Shown one piece after another: positions 12,503 through 25,800 of a stretch of 64,000 nucleotides of DNA. The translations under genes were made by a program, and so were the position numbers. How positions within the stretch are numbered: the stretch's first letter is position 1; the number at the start of each line of letters is the position of its first letter. This stretch comes from Siderastrea siderea (taxonomy: Eukaryota; Cnidaria; Anthozoa; Scleractinia; Rhizangiidae), in assembly GCA_964030785.1 (NCBI GenBank), contig OZ034971.1:43230804-43294803 (forward strand). The letters are read 5' to 3'. The notes under the pieces were generated by a model that was not told where the DNA came from, ran no database searches, and saw only the letters and a program-made list of their open reading frames with translations.

Positions 12503-14323
12503 GATGCGAATGACTGAAAATCAAAGATACCATCGATTTTGTGTACACCCCACCGGAAGTGAATGTGAGCCAATCACGTTTTAGTACAATAACAATGTAC
12601 GTTTTGTGATTGGTCAAATCGATGGTTCGAGCCAAAGATGCACGTGGTTCCCAGGTGGATAGTTGAACTTTGTTCTTCTTTGGCGGAACAGGAACTGCTT
12701 GCACTCGCTTGTACTGTACTTCTCACACGTGGAGTGAAGTGAAACGAAGTCAGGGTTTGTTCAGGGTTTTGTCAAGAGTAAAGGAAAAGGCGTTCTGATG
12801 CCTGAATTTTGAAAAATCAAAGGAAAGAGCAACCTTACTCGGGTTGTCGACGACGCTCGATCAGCTTATCGAGTTTGTATTTTATCACGCAAGCATCGAA
12901 TTTTAATTGTATTCTCAAGAGCAGAAAATTATTTTCAATATTAGGAATTTATTTCTTCGTTTATAAGTAAAAACGTTGTTCTCGAATCTTCTGGAAGAAA
13001 CTGAACTAAAATGTCTACTTCTTCACATTCTACTGAGGCAAAGGGTCGTGTTGTTCTTCCGATGCCGGGTTCCGGTGAAAGACAGTGAAATACGTTTAGA
13101 TCTTCAACATAGCTTCACGAAATCAAGCTCAAGATCTAGCCAAGTTCTTTCGTTCTTGATCATGCTTTTTTTTTCAGTCGGTCACGTTTCTTAATGGACG
13201 AATACTTTGTACTCACGCGTAAACTCGCGTGTTTTTCGAGGTGTTCTTTCTCTCTAAGACATCCTATTGCTTGGTCAGTCATGCAATTCCCCGCCATTTT
13301 AGACATTCGCGGCAAAATTCATATTCAACCTTGCTAAAATGTATTTCCATGTATTTTGGTTTCAGTGATCGTCTCATCTCTTTCCTAGCCATGAAAGTCG
13401 AGTTACAGTTTCCCGTGTCAAAATCCGGCTTGTAGAGAATAAGATCCACTAAGTTCGCGAGTTGTAGCACGCGCGAGAAACACCTCTAAAGACTATTTAA
13501 TTACCGGATTTTCATTGTTTGGAAAGAACGTACGTGCAGTCTCCAGTTATATTCAGGGCTAAACTTGCTCAAAGAGTTGTTGTCGAGGATATTGTCATAA
13601 TCTGCTTTTCAGTAACATCTTATTTGTTTGAAATAAAATATTCTCTAAAATCAATGTCTATATTAAGAAATTTCCTTCCCAAGTCATGTTTTCTATTAAA
13701 AAACCATAAAGGTCTGGATTCATATCGCAAGACTAAAGTTTGAACAATATTCTAAAATATATGGAAATCGTGATCATGAATGCCCTTATAACTACATAGA
13801 ATTTTTTATGTCATAAGCTGTGTTTAGTTTGTTGCTTATGAAGTAACGTTAGTCTGGATTCTCATTGTAGAAACCGGTTTGGGCAAACAAAACAAAAAAC
13901 ATTGGGAAAATGCACGTAGTTTGACCGGTTTAGACTAGTAGTTAGTTATGTTACGTCATGACTCATTAATAGTGTAGTCCTGAATAAAACTGTTGTAGCC
14001 CGCCAGTGAGTCCTAAGTAAGTTTAACGCCTATTCTCTGAAAAATTAGTTCAAAATTTTCTCTGCCATACAAACTTTTCAACCGACTGAGTCTATAAATT
14101 TTCCTTTAGAGAATGTAACGAGCAGTTACCAATGGAAATTAAAACCGCGCCAAAAGATGTGCTTGACCCGTGCGTCACGATGTTTGCCCCGGAAATGCGT
14201 AAACGGAAGATTGGTTGATTGCGCGATGTTTGATACTAAGTGATTTGCTTTTCAGAAAAAGGCTCTAAAACTACGGTATTTCAACGTTTATATCAAGAAA
14301 TTCTCTGCCTTAGTGTTATCCAA
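12503..14323. other. SLC34 upstream region and intergenic DNA
   Basis: The first few hundred bases should hold the SLC34 promoter and a possible non-coding exon. A direct repeat CTGTGTTTAGTTTGTTGCT occurs near 13819 and again near 14620. No protein-coding signal was recognised. Confidence 0.4.
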
Positions 14324-14486
14324 TAGCCCTTTTCACAGTTACTTTTTCTCATTTGCATGACAATGTATTTGAACGTGAATGTGAGGCAATTTCGGGCAAT
14401 TTTGCGCTTTTTGCCCGAAATTGCCTCACATCCACGTTCAAATACATTGTCATGCAAATGAGAAAAGGTAACTGTGAAAAGGGCTA
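14324..14486. mobile_element. Palindromic MITE carrying octamer motifs, copy 1
   Basis: The ends TAGCCCTTTTCACAGTTAC and GTAACTGTGAAAAGGGCTA pair. The arms continue through CTCATTTGCATGACAATGTA and GAGGCAATTTCGGGCAA to a short loop near 14405, so the whole unit folds into one hairpin. TA sits at both edges. A second, more diverged copy lies at 50565-50728. Each arm carries ATTTGCAT, the POU octamer word. Confidence 0.8.
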
Positions 14487-14850
14487 TTTCTTGATTAACA
14501 TCGCGTGACTATTAAAAATATTACAAATTTGAAGTTAGGCTACGAATGCCGTCGCATGCCTCTCGTCAGAACATACCCAACACAACAAAAGTATACAATA
14601 ACAACAAGTACGTGATAGGCTGTGTTTAGTTTGTTGCTCAGGTGGGTGTAATCTTACGCAAGTTCGGCCAGTGAAGAGGCCCGGGTCAAGAGGATAAGGA
14701 AAATACATCTTAAACTACAGTCTACGTCTCATTGCGTTTGAACACTTCTCTCAGCGTTACAAATTATAAACCTAGCTGCATGTACATCTCTTCCTTCTCC
14801 TCGGTGTTTAATTAAACAATTTAAGTTTTGTTCGTTGAAAGTCACTGTTT

Positions 14851-15067
14851 TTAACCCTTTCGCTCCCAGAGTCAGCTATAGAGACATTTGAAGTGATTCT
14901 AACTTTCGAGTCTGTGAATGAAATCATATGGTGTGACCATTCAAAAGAAAACCCTTTAGCAGTATTTCCACACGGTACTATTTATATTTAAGGATTTTAC
15001 TGAATGAAATTTGGACTTGTCTTGAATTCTTATTTTGCCGGGGCACTCTTGGGAGCAAAAGGGTTAG
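14851..15067. mobile_element. TTAA-flanked MITE (ACCCTTTCGCTCCCA family)
   Basis: Left end TTAACCCTTTCGCTCCCAGA, right end TGGGAGCAAAAGGGTTAG. The left flank is TTAA and the right is TTAG, one mismatch from the same target. The roughly 215-bp unit has no coding capacity. TTAA targets are used by piggyBac and Kolobok elements. A fragment of a similar end (CTGGGAGTGAAAGGG) lies near 6631. Confidence 0.75.
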
Positions 15068-15902
15068 CACTCAGTGGAGGGACGTGCAGATGTACAAATG
15101 TTGTATACCTTACGTAACGATTCACATAACAGTCAGGCACTAAGCCATGAAGCAAAACCGTACATCACGCTATTACGTTATTAGGCAGTTTCAAAACAAA
15201 ATCATTATAATAATCATACACGAGCTTTTCACATGTGAAGTCGACGTAATGTTTTCAGGAACCCTGCAACACTGACAAGCAATCTATCATAATCACGACA
15301 TTTTGTCAAGTGTAAGGGGTCAGTGAGCAGTGTGCAGTTCATTGCCTGTTCTCCAACAGTGACAAACACTCACTGTTGCATCAGTTGAATTTCTAAATGA
15401 TCTTATCAGCTGTGGGTGAAAACTGAGTGCGTCATTGATTAATGGTGATAAGTAGAGTCTAGGAGATTATTATACAAGGTCTTCTAAGAACGTATGAAGT
15501 GTCTACTATGTGGGTAGTGTAATACAAATGGTGTCAGTACACTGCTCAAAGGGTTTTTGAATGTGAACAATATCTGCACTGTTCAGTTTTCATCTCTTCA
15601 CAAGCGTTCAAAAAATGACTAAAACTTGTTTTTGACTTCACATGAATTATAACATTTATTCATTTGAGCTGTTCGTAGTCTAGGAGTAAAGAACAGACTT
15701 TTCATGACTCCTAACATAATTTAGGTCTAGATCTTGGTCTGATCATTATGAATTAGGCGTTTCTGACATACCCACAATGCTTGTAAAAAGAATTTTGATA
15801 TGATTACATTCTGATTTGGTAAGAATCCGCTGGTTGAAAATTATTTTATTTTATAATGGTTTCAGTTGAAGAAACATCTACCCATTAGAAGGCCTAATTT
15901 CC
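15068..15902. other. Intergenic DNA without recognised features
   Basis: No open frame with splice context, no inverted repeat and no RNA gene was recognised here. Confidence 0.4.
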
Positions 15903-15922
15903 ACCCCCCCCCCCCCCCCCCC
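15903..15922. repeat. C homopolymer of about 20 bases
   Basis: An unbroken run of C. Its length is likely to vary between individuals and reads. Confidence 0.9.
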
Positions 15923-16205
15923 GAGTTCAGTTCCGCCCCATGAACGGCTTGGCTCTCAAGAGATACATCTCATCAGATAACAACTGAACTGAATGTAGCT
16001 TATAGCGAGAAATTTTCGAAGGGATCTATAAATTCAAGCATTTTTTTGCTTTTCTATAGAATCCCTCATCACTTTTATTGCCAAGAGTCAGTATAAATAT
16101 ATTACAATGTATTAGGTAATGGAAGCAATAAAGTTGAAGTTGAAAGTTGAAGAAAATACAGGGCACTGGCATCTTCTTTGCCTGTCATTTTTTCGGTCTT
16201 TCCAG

Positions 16206-16471
16206 AGTGGGGGGGGGGGGACAGGGGGGTTTAAACCTCCCGCTTCCCGTACCCTTTAATCCCGGTTCCCGCCCTGTATTTTTTGGCTCCCGCCCCTTTG
16301 CATTTTTTCGATTGCGAAATATTGCGCAATGTTGCGTAATTCTTCCCTTTTTCTCCCGCTTCCCGCCACTTTGGGAATCCCGCTTCCCGCCCCCTCTTCT
16401 CCCTCCTCCCGTACACCTCCCGCCCCCTTTTCTCCCGGTCTCCCGCCCCCCTGTCCCCCCCCTCCAGAGTT
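16206..16471. repeat. Polypyrimidine TCCCGCTTCCCGCC low-complexity tract
   Basis: After a G-rich start (16206-16228), the plus strand is almost wholly pyrimidine, with repeated CCCGCTTCCCG, CTCCCGCCCCC and CTTCTCCCTCC words. It is interrupted at 16302-16345 by an AT-rich segment with GCGAAATATTGCGC. The strand asymmetry gives long glycine/arginine-rich open frames on the minus strand (16185-16778, 16231-16516), which I treat as artefacts. Confidence 0.75.
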
Positions 16472-16778
16472 TAAAACGTTTGAGTCTGCCAGGGATGAAA
16501 TCACTGTCGTGACCATTCAAATGGAAGTTGTTAATTAAGCGGTCTAAACTTACAAACTCGCTCTTTGTCCAGTGTTTGTTTTTCTTTAATTTTAATATAT
16601 ATTTTCGCAAAATTAAATCGAGTTTTTTGTCAATGTCTCTTGCATTTGAGCAGCCATTGCGGGAGAGCTCGGTGTGATATCGTGGCTTGGCAAGTGATAT
16701 CTTCATAGGCCAAAAAACTTTCAGCCGGAGGGATACACGAAGGGTTTTAGCTTCAGCAGATAATGAATGCAAAATCAT

Positions 16779-19686
16779 TTTTAAGCAAGAAAACTGTTAA
16801 CTCGAATCCAGCTGAGAGAATAAACAAAGCGGAAACTGCTGAATAACTATGGCTATTTTTCGACCGCCTGTCAAGCTGGTTTTCTCAGGTTTTCCGCTAA
16901 TTAAACGCTAACTGTTTGGAAGATGTTGGAATTTTCTTGCCCTCTCTGTCTAAATATAACATTGTAATGCAAGTGAGCTTTTATTAGAGAGTAAGTTTTG
17001 AAAGTCTTTTCATTTGAAGCAAAATTTGACAGATGACGTCTATGCAAATTACCCGTACTGCTCGCGACTTGACTAAGTCAGTCAGTAAAAAGCTATTCTG
17101 CATGACTTTGTTTACATTTATTTTGGCAACGCATGAGAAGCTTAAAATTTTCAAGATTGCTTTCCTGTGTTGAGCATTGGAGATAAGTGAGACTGTGAAA
17201 ACTATCAATATAAAAACATTACGGATAGCTCCACCATGGACCACACATTGAACAGGGCCTGATGTCTATAAAGAAAAATTCCAAATATATTTCTCGTGAG
17301 ACAGAAAAGAGAAGTTCAACTATAACTATCAGAACTCACAAGCTTGTTCGCGTCTATGAAAATTTTTATTCTGGTAAAAGAGCGGATAAGATTTTAAGAC
17401 GCATACTAAGAACATAATTATCCAGGGCTAGATTTAGTTGAAATGTTTTTTTGTGTACGTTTTACAAAGAGCTCGAGAGGTAAAAGATAACAGTTTGATC
17501 TGAGTAGTCCGCAGATTCTTATTGCCGAACCTAAAATGGTAGAATACATGTAGAGGCATGAATTACCATGTGCAGGGTGGTTTTCTTATTACAGTTAACA
17601 AGTATTTAATGCACGGCTTCTTTTCCGAATGATTTATCACGGATTCCTGGGAAATTTAACCTGTTTACCTTGAGACCGTTTTCAGGCTCATCATTATCGC
17701 CCAAATGCTGGGAATGTTCTCTTCAGGCAAAGTGATTATCCGTTTAAAATACCGTATGAGTGAACAGGGGGCACGACTGTAGAGGTCAGAGGATTGTACT
17801 GCCGGGCTGAGTGAGCCTTGGTATTTTATTGTAATATTAAAATGTCCTTCTTTTCGTCGCAAAACTTTATTTATTTGGGCAACCAGAAGCCCACACGGCG
17901 ACATCATAGAATGCAGTTACAAATGCCCAAAGATTGCTTCCCGAGTTTAGATAAGGTTGACCCCCGTGGCGCAGAAGTAGCAAATAATAAAGTTGACAAA
18001 GTTAGCAATAGCTGATATTGTGACATCTGTCGTTGATAAATAAAAATTCCAAAACAATATATTTTTGTCGTGAATCAAAATATTTGCAGCTGCCGGGACA
18101 TGTAAACGAAATAAGTTGTTCGTAGTGACGAGCTAATTATTTCTATTTTGGTAAATTTCCGATATGAGAGAAGGTTTCTCTTGAAAGAGGGAAAAGAATA
18201 ATGTTCTCAGCGGACTGAGAGATCGCTAGATAAGAGAACCGCGTAAAAAATCCTAGAGAGACCTGTTCTGTGAGCGGCTCCAATATTAACGACTGTACTA
18301 ACTGGCTTTCACCACCAAGCTCACTGGGTCCTCAGTTTAGAGCGCCGCTGTTGAGGGGTCTGATGTCTTCCAGCTTAGAGTTGGTACTCGAAAGTGGTAC
18401 TATCACTAGAACAATGTGTAAATTCTATTCACGCTGAAAGAAAATGTTGCACAGAATTATCAGGGCTTGCTTTTTTGTGATATATTGGGAATGGCCTCAC
18501 CGAGCTGTATTATCATTGTAAAATGTCAAAATACGTCACACACCGAGAGAATGCACTCATCACCTCTTGCCAATAACATAACTAAAGTACGTCACATGTA
18601 ACGATTGGCCAACTCTTATCCATGCGCATATATTGGAAGCAATTTTATTCCTTATCACTAACAAAACAACATGCAAGAGAAAACTCTACCGAGTATGTCC
18701 AAAGTAATCACTAACATGTACAGTTGTCTACGTCTTAGTAGATATAGACGCCAAAGTCGATGGAAAATGGCATGTTTCGACACAGGAAGTTGTATGACTT
18801 GTATGACCTTATATTTCTTTAACACTTCTAACTGAAGTGTAAAGACCATCACTGCCAGCTTTCTTAGGCTATTAATAAAAAAATGGGAACATTCCAGTAT
18901 TATCCATTAGCTTAAGAATGTACTTCAGACTTCAGACTTTAGACTTCTAGGGCACTTTAGACTTTAGACTCCCAATATATCATTATCAAGTCGTGACTGC
19001 TCGACCGGAGGCCACCCAAGAATCCTTTAACTTTTGAATTTTGACTTTCTTGAGCATGAAGTGCTCAGATTCTCATTGTCAACACTAAGAATTCGTCAGA
19101 ACTTATATGAGATTTTTGTTTTAAGCAGGGTATTGCAGCCTTATCAATGCCGCTTTCAAGCTTATTTATGTTTCAGGTCACCGGACATTTCCTGTTCTAA
19201 AACTAATGATTATAATCAATCCTTTGGGGGTCTCCTTAAAAATAGTGAAGAAAGCCAATTAAGTGGCTAAACAAAACTGAAACCCGTAGCCAGGAGTTTA
19301 TTTATCTGTTAACTAAATTACTAGATGGAATACTTCTCATATACCACATAGTTCTCGTGTTACTAGAAGCGGACTTTAGACTTCTCGACTGGACACAAAA
19401 AACTTCGGCTGTAAATATAAACTTATTTTTCGTGACAACCCAAAAACATTTTCACTGCCCAAGGCATGTGCATTTTTTATTTTAAAGTGTTCCAATTCCG
19501 TTCAAAGCGCCATATCAATAAAGGGTCCCAAATTTTCACCTTTGCGTCTGTAATACCCAGGACTTGCTAAATAATAAGTCTTTGAAATAATAAGAATACC
19601 AAAAATTCAAACACAAGAAGGTACTGCACTGCTCTATACATTTCGTTTCAACGGTCACTCTCAGTAAGGGATCCATAGTGAGTTAA
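16779..19686. other. Intergenic DNA, mostly unassigned
   Basis: Near 18919-18970 a short direct repeat of CAGACTT/TTAGACTT words occurs. Open frames such as 17665-17907 and 17818-18015 overlap on opposite strands and carry no motif. Confidence 0.35.
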
Positions 19687-21000
19687 GCTCGTAATAGCTC
19701 CTCCTTGCGGCATAGGCCATGCGTGAAGTAGCCTCCTTTCACAGCGTAATAAACAGCATCGCAGATTAGTAGTTTGTCATTGTCATTCTTTGTAAAGGTC
19801 ACTGACACTTTAGGGTTTTATCCAACTTTGTTCAGCGCATAACTAATGTGTTAAGAGATTACTGACACTGGAATAAAGCTGTTGATTAATAAGTTTGAAC
19901 CATCTTTTGCAACATGGTATAAAACAGAAACACAGAGAAGGACTTTATGATCACGAGGAATTTTCCTTTGATCCGCCTGCGTAACAAAAAACATCACGAC
20001 AGGGAGTCATTATTCAATAGCATTCATTTGGATGCTGCTTCTGTAGGAAGTCATCCATAAACTGACCTGAAAAAACGAAAAAGCTACCTTGGCCTTCTAC
20101 AAAACTCACCCGTAAAATAACCAAAACTGCTAAAGTTAGAACCACCTTGTCTAGCATCTAATGAACAACACAGCAGGAAACTGTCTCATAAACACTCTTG
20201 CTTTTCGGCCATCTAAGCTTATAACCAAGAATACAATGCATACAACAGTGATAAACATGATAAAACAATGGGCTGTAAAATTTGATGTTTGGTATGCTAC
20301 GCAACACACATTTTCAAAAGTGACAGTGACAAGTTGATAGTTAGTTACGCTCGTAATAGCTCCTCCTTGCGGCATAGGCCATGCGCGAACTCAAAAGTTG
20401 GAGCCTCCTTTTACAGCGTAATGAACAGCACCACAGATTAATAGCTTGTCATTGTCATTCTTCGTAAAGGTCACTGACACTTCAGGATTTTATCCAACTC
20501 TCTTCATTAAGCGGCGCATAACTAATATTTTATGAAGTTACTGACATTGGAATAAAGCTGTTGATTAATAAGTTTGGACCATTTGTTGATATAGAAAAAA
20601 ACAGAATGACAGAGAAGGAATTAACGATCACGAGGAATTTTCTTTTGATCCGCCTGCATAACAAAAAACATCACGACAGGGAGTCATTATTCAATAGCAT
20701 TCATTTGGATGTTGCTTCTTTAGGAAGTCACCCATAAATTGACCTGAAAAAGAGAAAGAGCTACCTTGGCCTTCTTTAAAACTCACCCCTAAAATAACAC
20801 AAAACTGGTAAAGTTATAACCACCTTGTCTAGCATCTAATGAACAAAACATCAGAAACCTGTTTCATAAACACTCTTGTTTTTCTTGTTTTAAAATCAAG
20901 AATAAAATGTATACATCAGTGATAAACATGATAAAACAACGCGCTGTAAAAATGACTTCACGTTTGGTGTGTTACGCAACCTACATTTTCAAAAGTGACA
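19687..21000. repeat. Tandem duplication, two units of about 662 bp
   Basis: The phrase GCTCGTAATAGCTCCTCC begins at 19687 and again at 20349. The two units then run in parallel with small insertions and deletions (shared GGAATAAAGCTGTTGATTAA, CACGAGGAATTTTC, CACGACAGGGAGTCATTATT), ending near CATTTTCAAAAGTGACA in both. A third, more diverged partial unit may follow at about 21110-21260 (GCATAATGAACAGTAGCACAGG resembles GCATCTAATGAACAACACAGCAGG). No conserved open frame spans the units. Confidence 0.8.
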
Positions 21001-21259
21001 ACTAAAAAAGATGAAAATTACAAAGAAATATCGGTAATTGGGAGCCTGGTACGCAGGAGATTAAGAACAATGTTCTTAACAATAACCTAATTAAAACGCA
21101 CGGAGTTTCACAAGGAAACTGTCTCTGGGTAGCTTTTATTGTAATAATCATAGTGATTTTATCCACAGACGCAAAACTTATAACCACTTTATTCAGCATA
21201 ATGAACAGTAGCACAGGAAATTGCTACTCAGCAGTTTTCATTCTAATAGTCACAGTGAA

Positions 21260-22885
21260 ACTGTAGGATGTTATTCACAGATTAAGAAATTAAAGCAACA
21301 TAACCTGAGGCAAGGTTTAGAATATGAAAGTTACAGAGCTGATTACCCATTTCAGATCAGGTGACGTTTTTGCGGTGGCTCAGTACCGACGCCAGGGCAA
21401 AGGCCACTGTAATAAATAAGTCTACTTCCTTGATTTCTGAAAGACAGCGGAATTTTTCAAATTGTTATAACCAGTCATATGGAGTAGTATCCACCGTCGT
21501 CTTAGTCGCAGTTGAACTGTCCGTGAAAAAGTAGGTGTATATATAAAGTCACATGATCTGAAATGAGAAAATATACAAATATAAATGAGCAAAGAGAAGC
21601 AAAGAAAACAGAGAGAAAATTAATCAATAAAGGGAAAAGATAAGTGAAGGGGACCCTGAGAATGTTTCTAATTCAAGAGAATATGATGATATTTTCTCAA
21701 GAAAACCAGTCAAGACAGCTGGTCGGCAGTGTGCGGGCCCATAGAGAGAACTTTCAGAACCCTTAGAGGGCAGCTTTAGCGTTTTAGGGTTTGCAGTTTA
21801 GCCGGTTAATTTTTGGTTTGGTAGAGTTTTGGGTTTCTGTGTTATTCAATTTTCGGTTTCTGAGCAGAATAGAAAAGCGCTTTTGCGGTATTCACTTCTG
21901 TTCCCGGTAGTGGTATGGTTTGCGCTTTACTATATTTTCACTGATTTGCGGTTTTCTTCGTTATTTCTGCTTTTTTTCCAGTTTTGACACATATTAATGG
22001 CGATTTTTAATAATCCTTAGTCTACAATAGTATACAGTCGATTTTGTTCTCGTAAGACTCTCGAGAGAATGGTAACGCACGACCAGGCCCTTTGCGCGAA
22101 GACCAAGAGTTTCCACGGAGCAAAGCAAAAAATACGACTGTTTTGCAGTCTAAATAGGCCTCAATCCCCTAGACTTTTTATGTGACTCAGTATTTTAAAA
22201 CCACTTAATAAATAATTAAATTATCCGTTGAAATTCTCCCGTTAACTTTCTTACACCCCTCCTTACCTACTTCGTTTCCACATGTCAAACTTCACACTCA
22301 CGACTTGTAGTCAGTAGCCTACGAGCAACTCTTTGAAAAAAAAAAAAATCCAGCAGACAATCTGCGCAAATACCCAGGGTACATACAAGGTTGGGGTAGG
22401 GGTGAGGGCATGTAGAAGTTTCGATCTCAGATTGTAGTATTTTGTATCTAAGTGATAAGGATATATAAACTACAGTAAGGTATTTCTAGTAACAAGATTA
22501 GACTTTCTCCAAGTTGCTCGTATTTTATTGGGACGAAAAAAAAAAGAGATGTTTCCCTTGGGGAGAAAAGAGATGATGTTTGTCTTCATGTGTAGCGCGC
22601 GAGCTGGCGCGAGGAATATTGCGTCCTCCATAGCCAGAACGGGCGATTTGGAGCAAGTCTTTAACAAGGAGGACTGCGAAAAGTCGTTGTTTTTCCTCAA
22701 GGATAGTTGAGGGCGTGCGAAGAACCGATAGTAAGCTGCGCCTCGATCTTAGCGTCTCTCGGCTTCGTAGCTCTTTTCGCGCCATTCTCGATTTTTCGTG
22801 CGCTCACCTCACCAAGAGATGACATCAGCGGTAGATCCACCAGGATCCAACATACATGAGGTACCTAGCAGTCATAATTTCCAAG
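21260..22885. other. Region upstream of ATP6V1F
   Basis: Degenerate TTTTGCGGT/CGGTTT words cluster at about 21790-21980. The 300 bases above the ATP6V1F start are less AT-rich than the surroundings and contain CpG-containing words (GCGCGAGCTGGCGCGAGG near 22597), which fits a housekeeping promoter. Overlapping frames on both strands at 22470-22785 are judged by-products. Confidence 0.35.
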
Positions 22886-25800
22886 ATGGCGCATTCAGGT
22901 ATCTCTGCCGGTGCGAAGGGTAGACTTGTCGCCGTGATCGGAGACGAAGTAAGCTTTTAATGGTCTAATTTCAAGGCAAATATTATATTTTAAAGTGATA
23001 AATATTTCATTTTTACTTTGTAAGGACACTTGCACTGGGTTTTTACTGGGAGGAATAGGGGAAATCAACGCCAAGAGACAAAAGAATTTTCTGGTTGTAA
23101 CGAAAGGTAAGCCTTTAATTTATTGAATTGTCTGTAGACCTCTCTCTCTTTATAGTCAATCAATTGATTTTTTCGCAATTGTTTTTCAAAGTGGTGTCTT
23201 TAATATGATAATATAAAGAAGATGCTCCTGTTAAACCCATCTAGATTTAGGTTGAATTTACAGGGAGTAAGCTTAACTTTTTTTAACTTTTGTTTTTAAC
23301 CTTGTAGGCTTAATCCATCACAGTAAGGTTAACTACAGGCATATTTTATTGAAATTAGGAATTTTGCAACTTCTCTTGGAAAGGTTTATCTCGTTTATTT
23401 GCTGTCGTATAGGCATTTGTTCCCTCTCGTTACTACCTCTTACAACAGGATTACTGTAACCGGAGCAGGGCAGCTTTGGGGGTTGGGGGGGGGCTGTCAA
23501 CAGAAAAATAATAACAAACAAGCATTGGATTAGTGGATTAGACCAGTTATCCTGCTGTGGAAAGAGTGTGGATTAGTGGGGGAACTGGGAAACACAAAAG
23601 GAGCAATTGTTCCATTATAGCACAGATATTGCCAACATCCCCTATTGCAGGGGCAGATCCAGAGAGGGGTGGGGGGATTGGGTGGCTAGCCACCCCGCTC
23701 TTTGGGGTCATTCAAGCTTGGAACTATGAATGGGAACAGTGCTATCACTGAGGCGGTTTTGTCTTTGATTGTTCTGACATCGTTATGTCAGATCAGCCAT
23801 CCCCCCCCCCCCCCCTTCAAAAATCCTGGACCCGCCACTGCAATTGATATTAATGTGCCAACCAATAAACTATTGTCTGTTGAAAGAAAGAGTTCTTTTG
23901 TTTATGTGGTTTGCACATTTGAATAATAAAAAGAATGTTTGTAAACAGCTATCTTCCCTATATAATAGTTTGTGGAGGGACACTGTGGGTGACCACCCTT
24001 GTAGAACCAGACACTATGTAAAACTTATGTAAATGCTATGTCATGAAGCTATGTCAAGGGTATGTCACCAGTATGTATAAACTATGTTACAAAGAGTATG
24101 TTCTTTCTATGCCATAGCTATTTTTTTGCATAAAAAATGCTAAGTTTTTGCTAGTCATTTGGAACCTATGTTAATTCTATGTAGTTAAGAGGAATTTAAA
24201 TAACATTAATGAATTAGGTTTAAAATAGCATGTACATACACTTCACATAGCTTTTACATAGAGCATCGCAGCAGTAAAATATGCCACTGTAGTGATGAAA
24301 TAGCATTGAAGTAGGGAAAACATTGGTAATAAATAGCATCAGCATAGAGAAAAAATATAAAACACCTAGTTAAAAAGTAGTATCAGCATACGTTTGAAAT
24401 ATTGTTTGCATCGCTTTTACATAAAGCTTCGCAGCCCCAAAATACACCCCTCTAGTGATAAAATAGCATTGAAATAGGGAAAACATAGGTAATAAATAGC
24501 ATCAGCATAGAGAAAAAATATAAAACTCATAGTTAAAAAGTAGCATCAGCATATGTTTGAAATATAGTTTGCATAGTTTTTACATAGAGCTTTATAGCCC
24601 TAAAATACACCCCTTTGTAGTGATAAAACAGCACTGAAATAGGGATTACATAGGTGATAAATAGCTTGTAAATTACAAAATATATTTCACATAGCACAGG
24701 AATAGAGAAAACATACAATACAAATAGGTTTAAAATAGCATCTACGAATAATGGAATACAGCCATGTAGCTATACAGCGTTAAACTAGCTTCGTTTGAAA
24801 TAGGAAAAACATAGAAAATAAATAGCTTTTTACTAGCAATAAAATAGGTTTTCAAAAGCATTGGAATGCAACAAAAGACTAAGCTAGGACAACATTTTCA
24901 AAAATTTTAAAAGTATTTTAATGATAATAGTATTTTTCTTCCAACCTCGTATTAAAAAAGTTATGGTAGACACTTTTATGATAGTATGTAAATAATATCA
25001 GGCAATATTTCTCAAGGTTTGTGAAGTTCAACATGCTAGAAACAGAAACTATACAGCATGCAGTACAAGTTAAAGTCTTATCGTTTTGACTCTTGGCTGA
25101 TGTCATGTCCTTCAATCCCATGCAATTTGCTTGTGAACGCAGCACAAAAGTATCTGCAAAGAGACAAATGCAAATGTCAGGGCAAGTACATACATAAACA
25201 ACATTTTCCTACGTGAATTTGTGACTTTCCTGAACTCCAACTAAACTTTGATCGCAGCGAACTTTGATACACGAATAGAGTAGACAACAGACTAATTCAG
25301 GCAAATCCAAACTTAAATTGAGAGAAACGCCACTTACCCTTTTCTCAACCAACCTTGAGAATACTTTATTCTTGAGCTTGGCTGGAAATATTCTTTAATT
25401 GAAGTCTTTTAGAATGAAAATAAGCGTGCTCTTTTATTAAACACACGCCTAAATCCACGCTTAACAGTTCGTCTTGTTCGAAAGTGCCCGCGTGAAACGA
25501 AACTTTTCCATTGGTTCAAAGGGCCCACGTGACAATAAAACGTAAAATACGCATGTGCTGAACTCACGGGCTTCCCTGGAAACTAGTGGAAACAGCAAAC
25601 ATGGCGGACAATCGTGGAGAACTGTCTTGGCAGTTTCATATTTTTAGTTTCATATTTTTAGTTTTAGCTTGTATCTATTATAATGTTTAGTTTTATTTTA
25701 TTCTTTTGTTATAGAGGACCTCCCTGAAAACCACTCAACGTGATGGGAGTATCCTCTTTAAAGATTAATTATTATTATTATTATTATTATTATTCAAGAG

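Noticed and set aside
16185..16778. 197-codon minus-strand frame, Gly/Arg/Lys rich at its end
   Set aside because: The second half is the complement of the polypyrimidine tract. The first half has no recognised domain or splice support.
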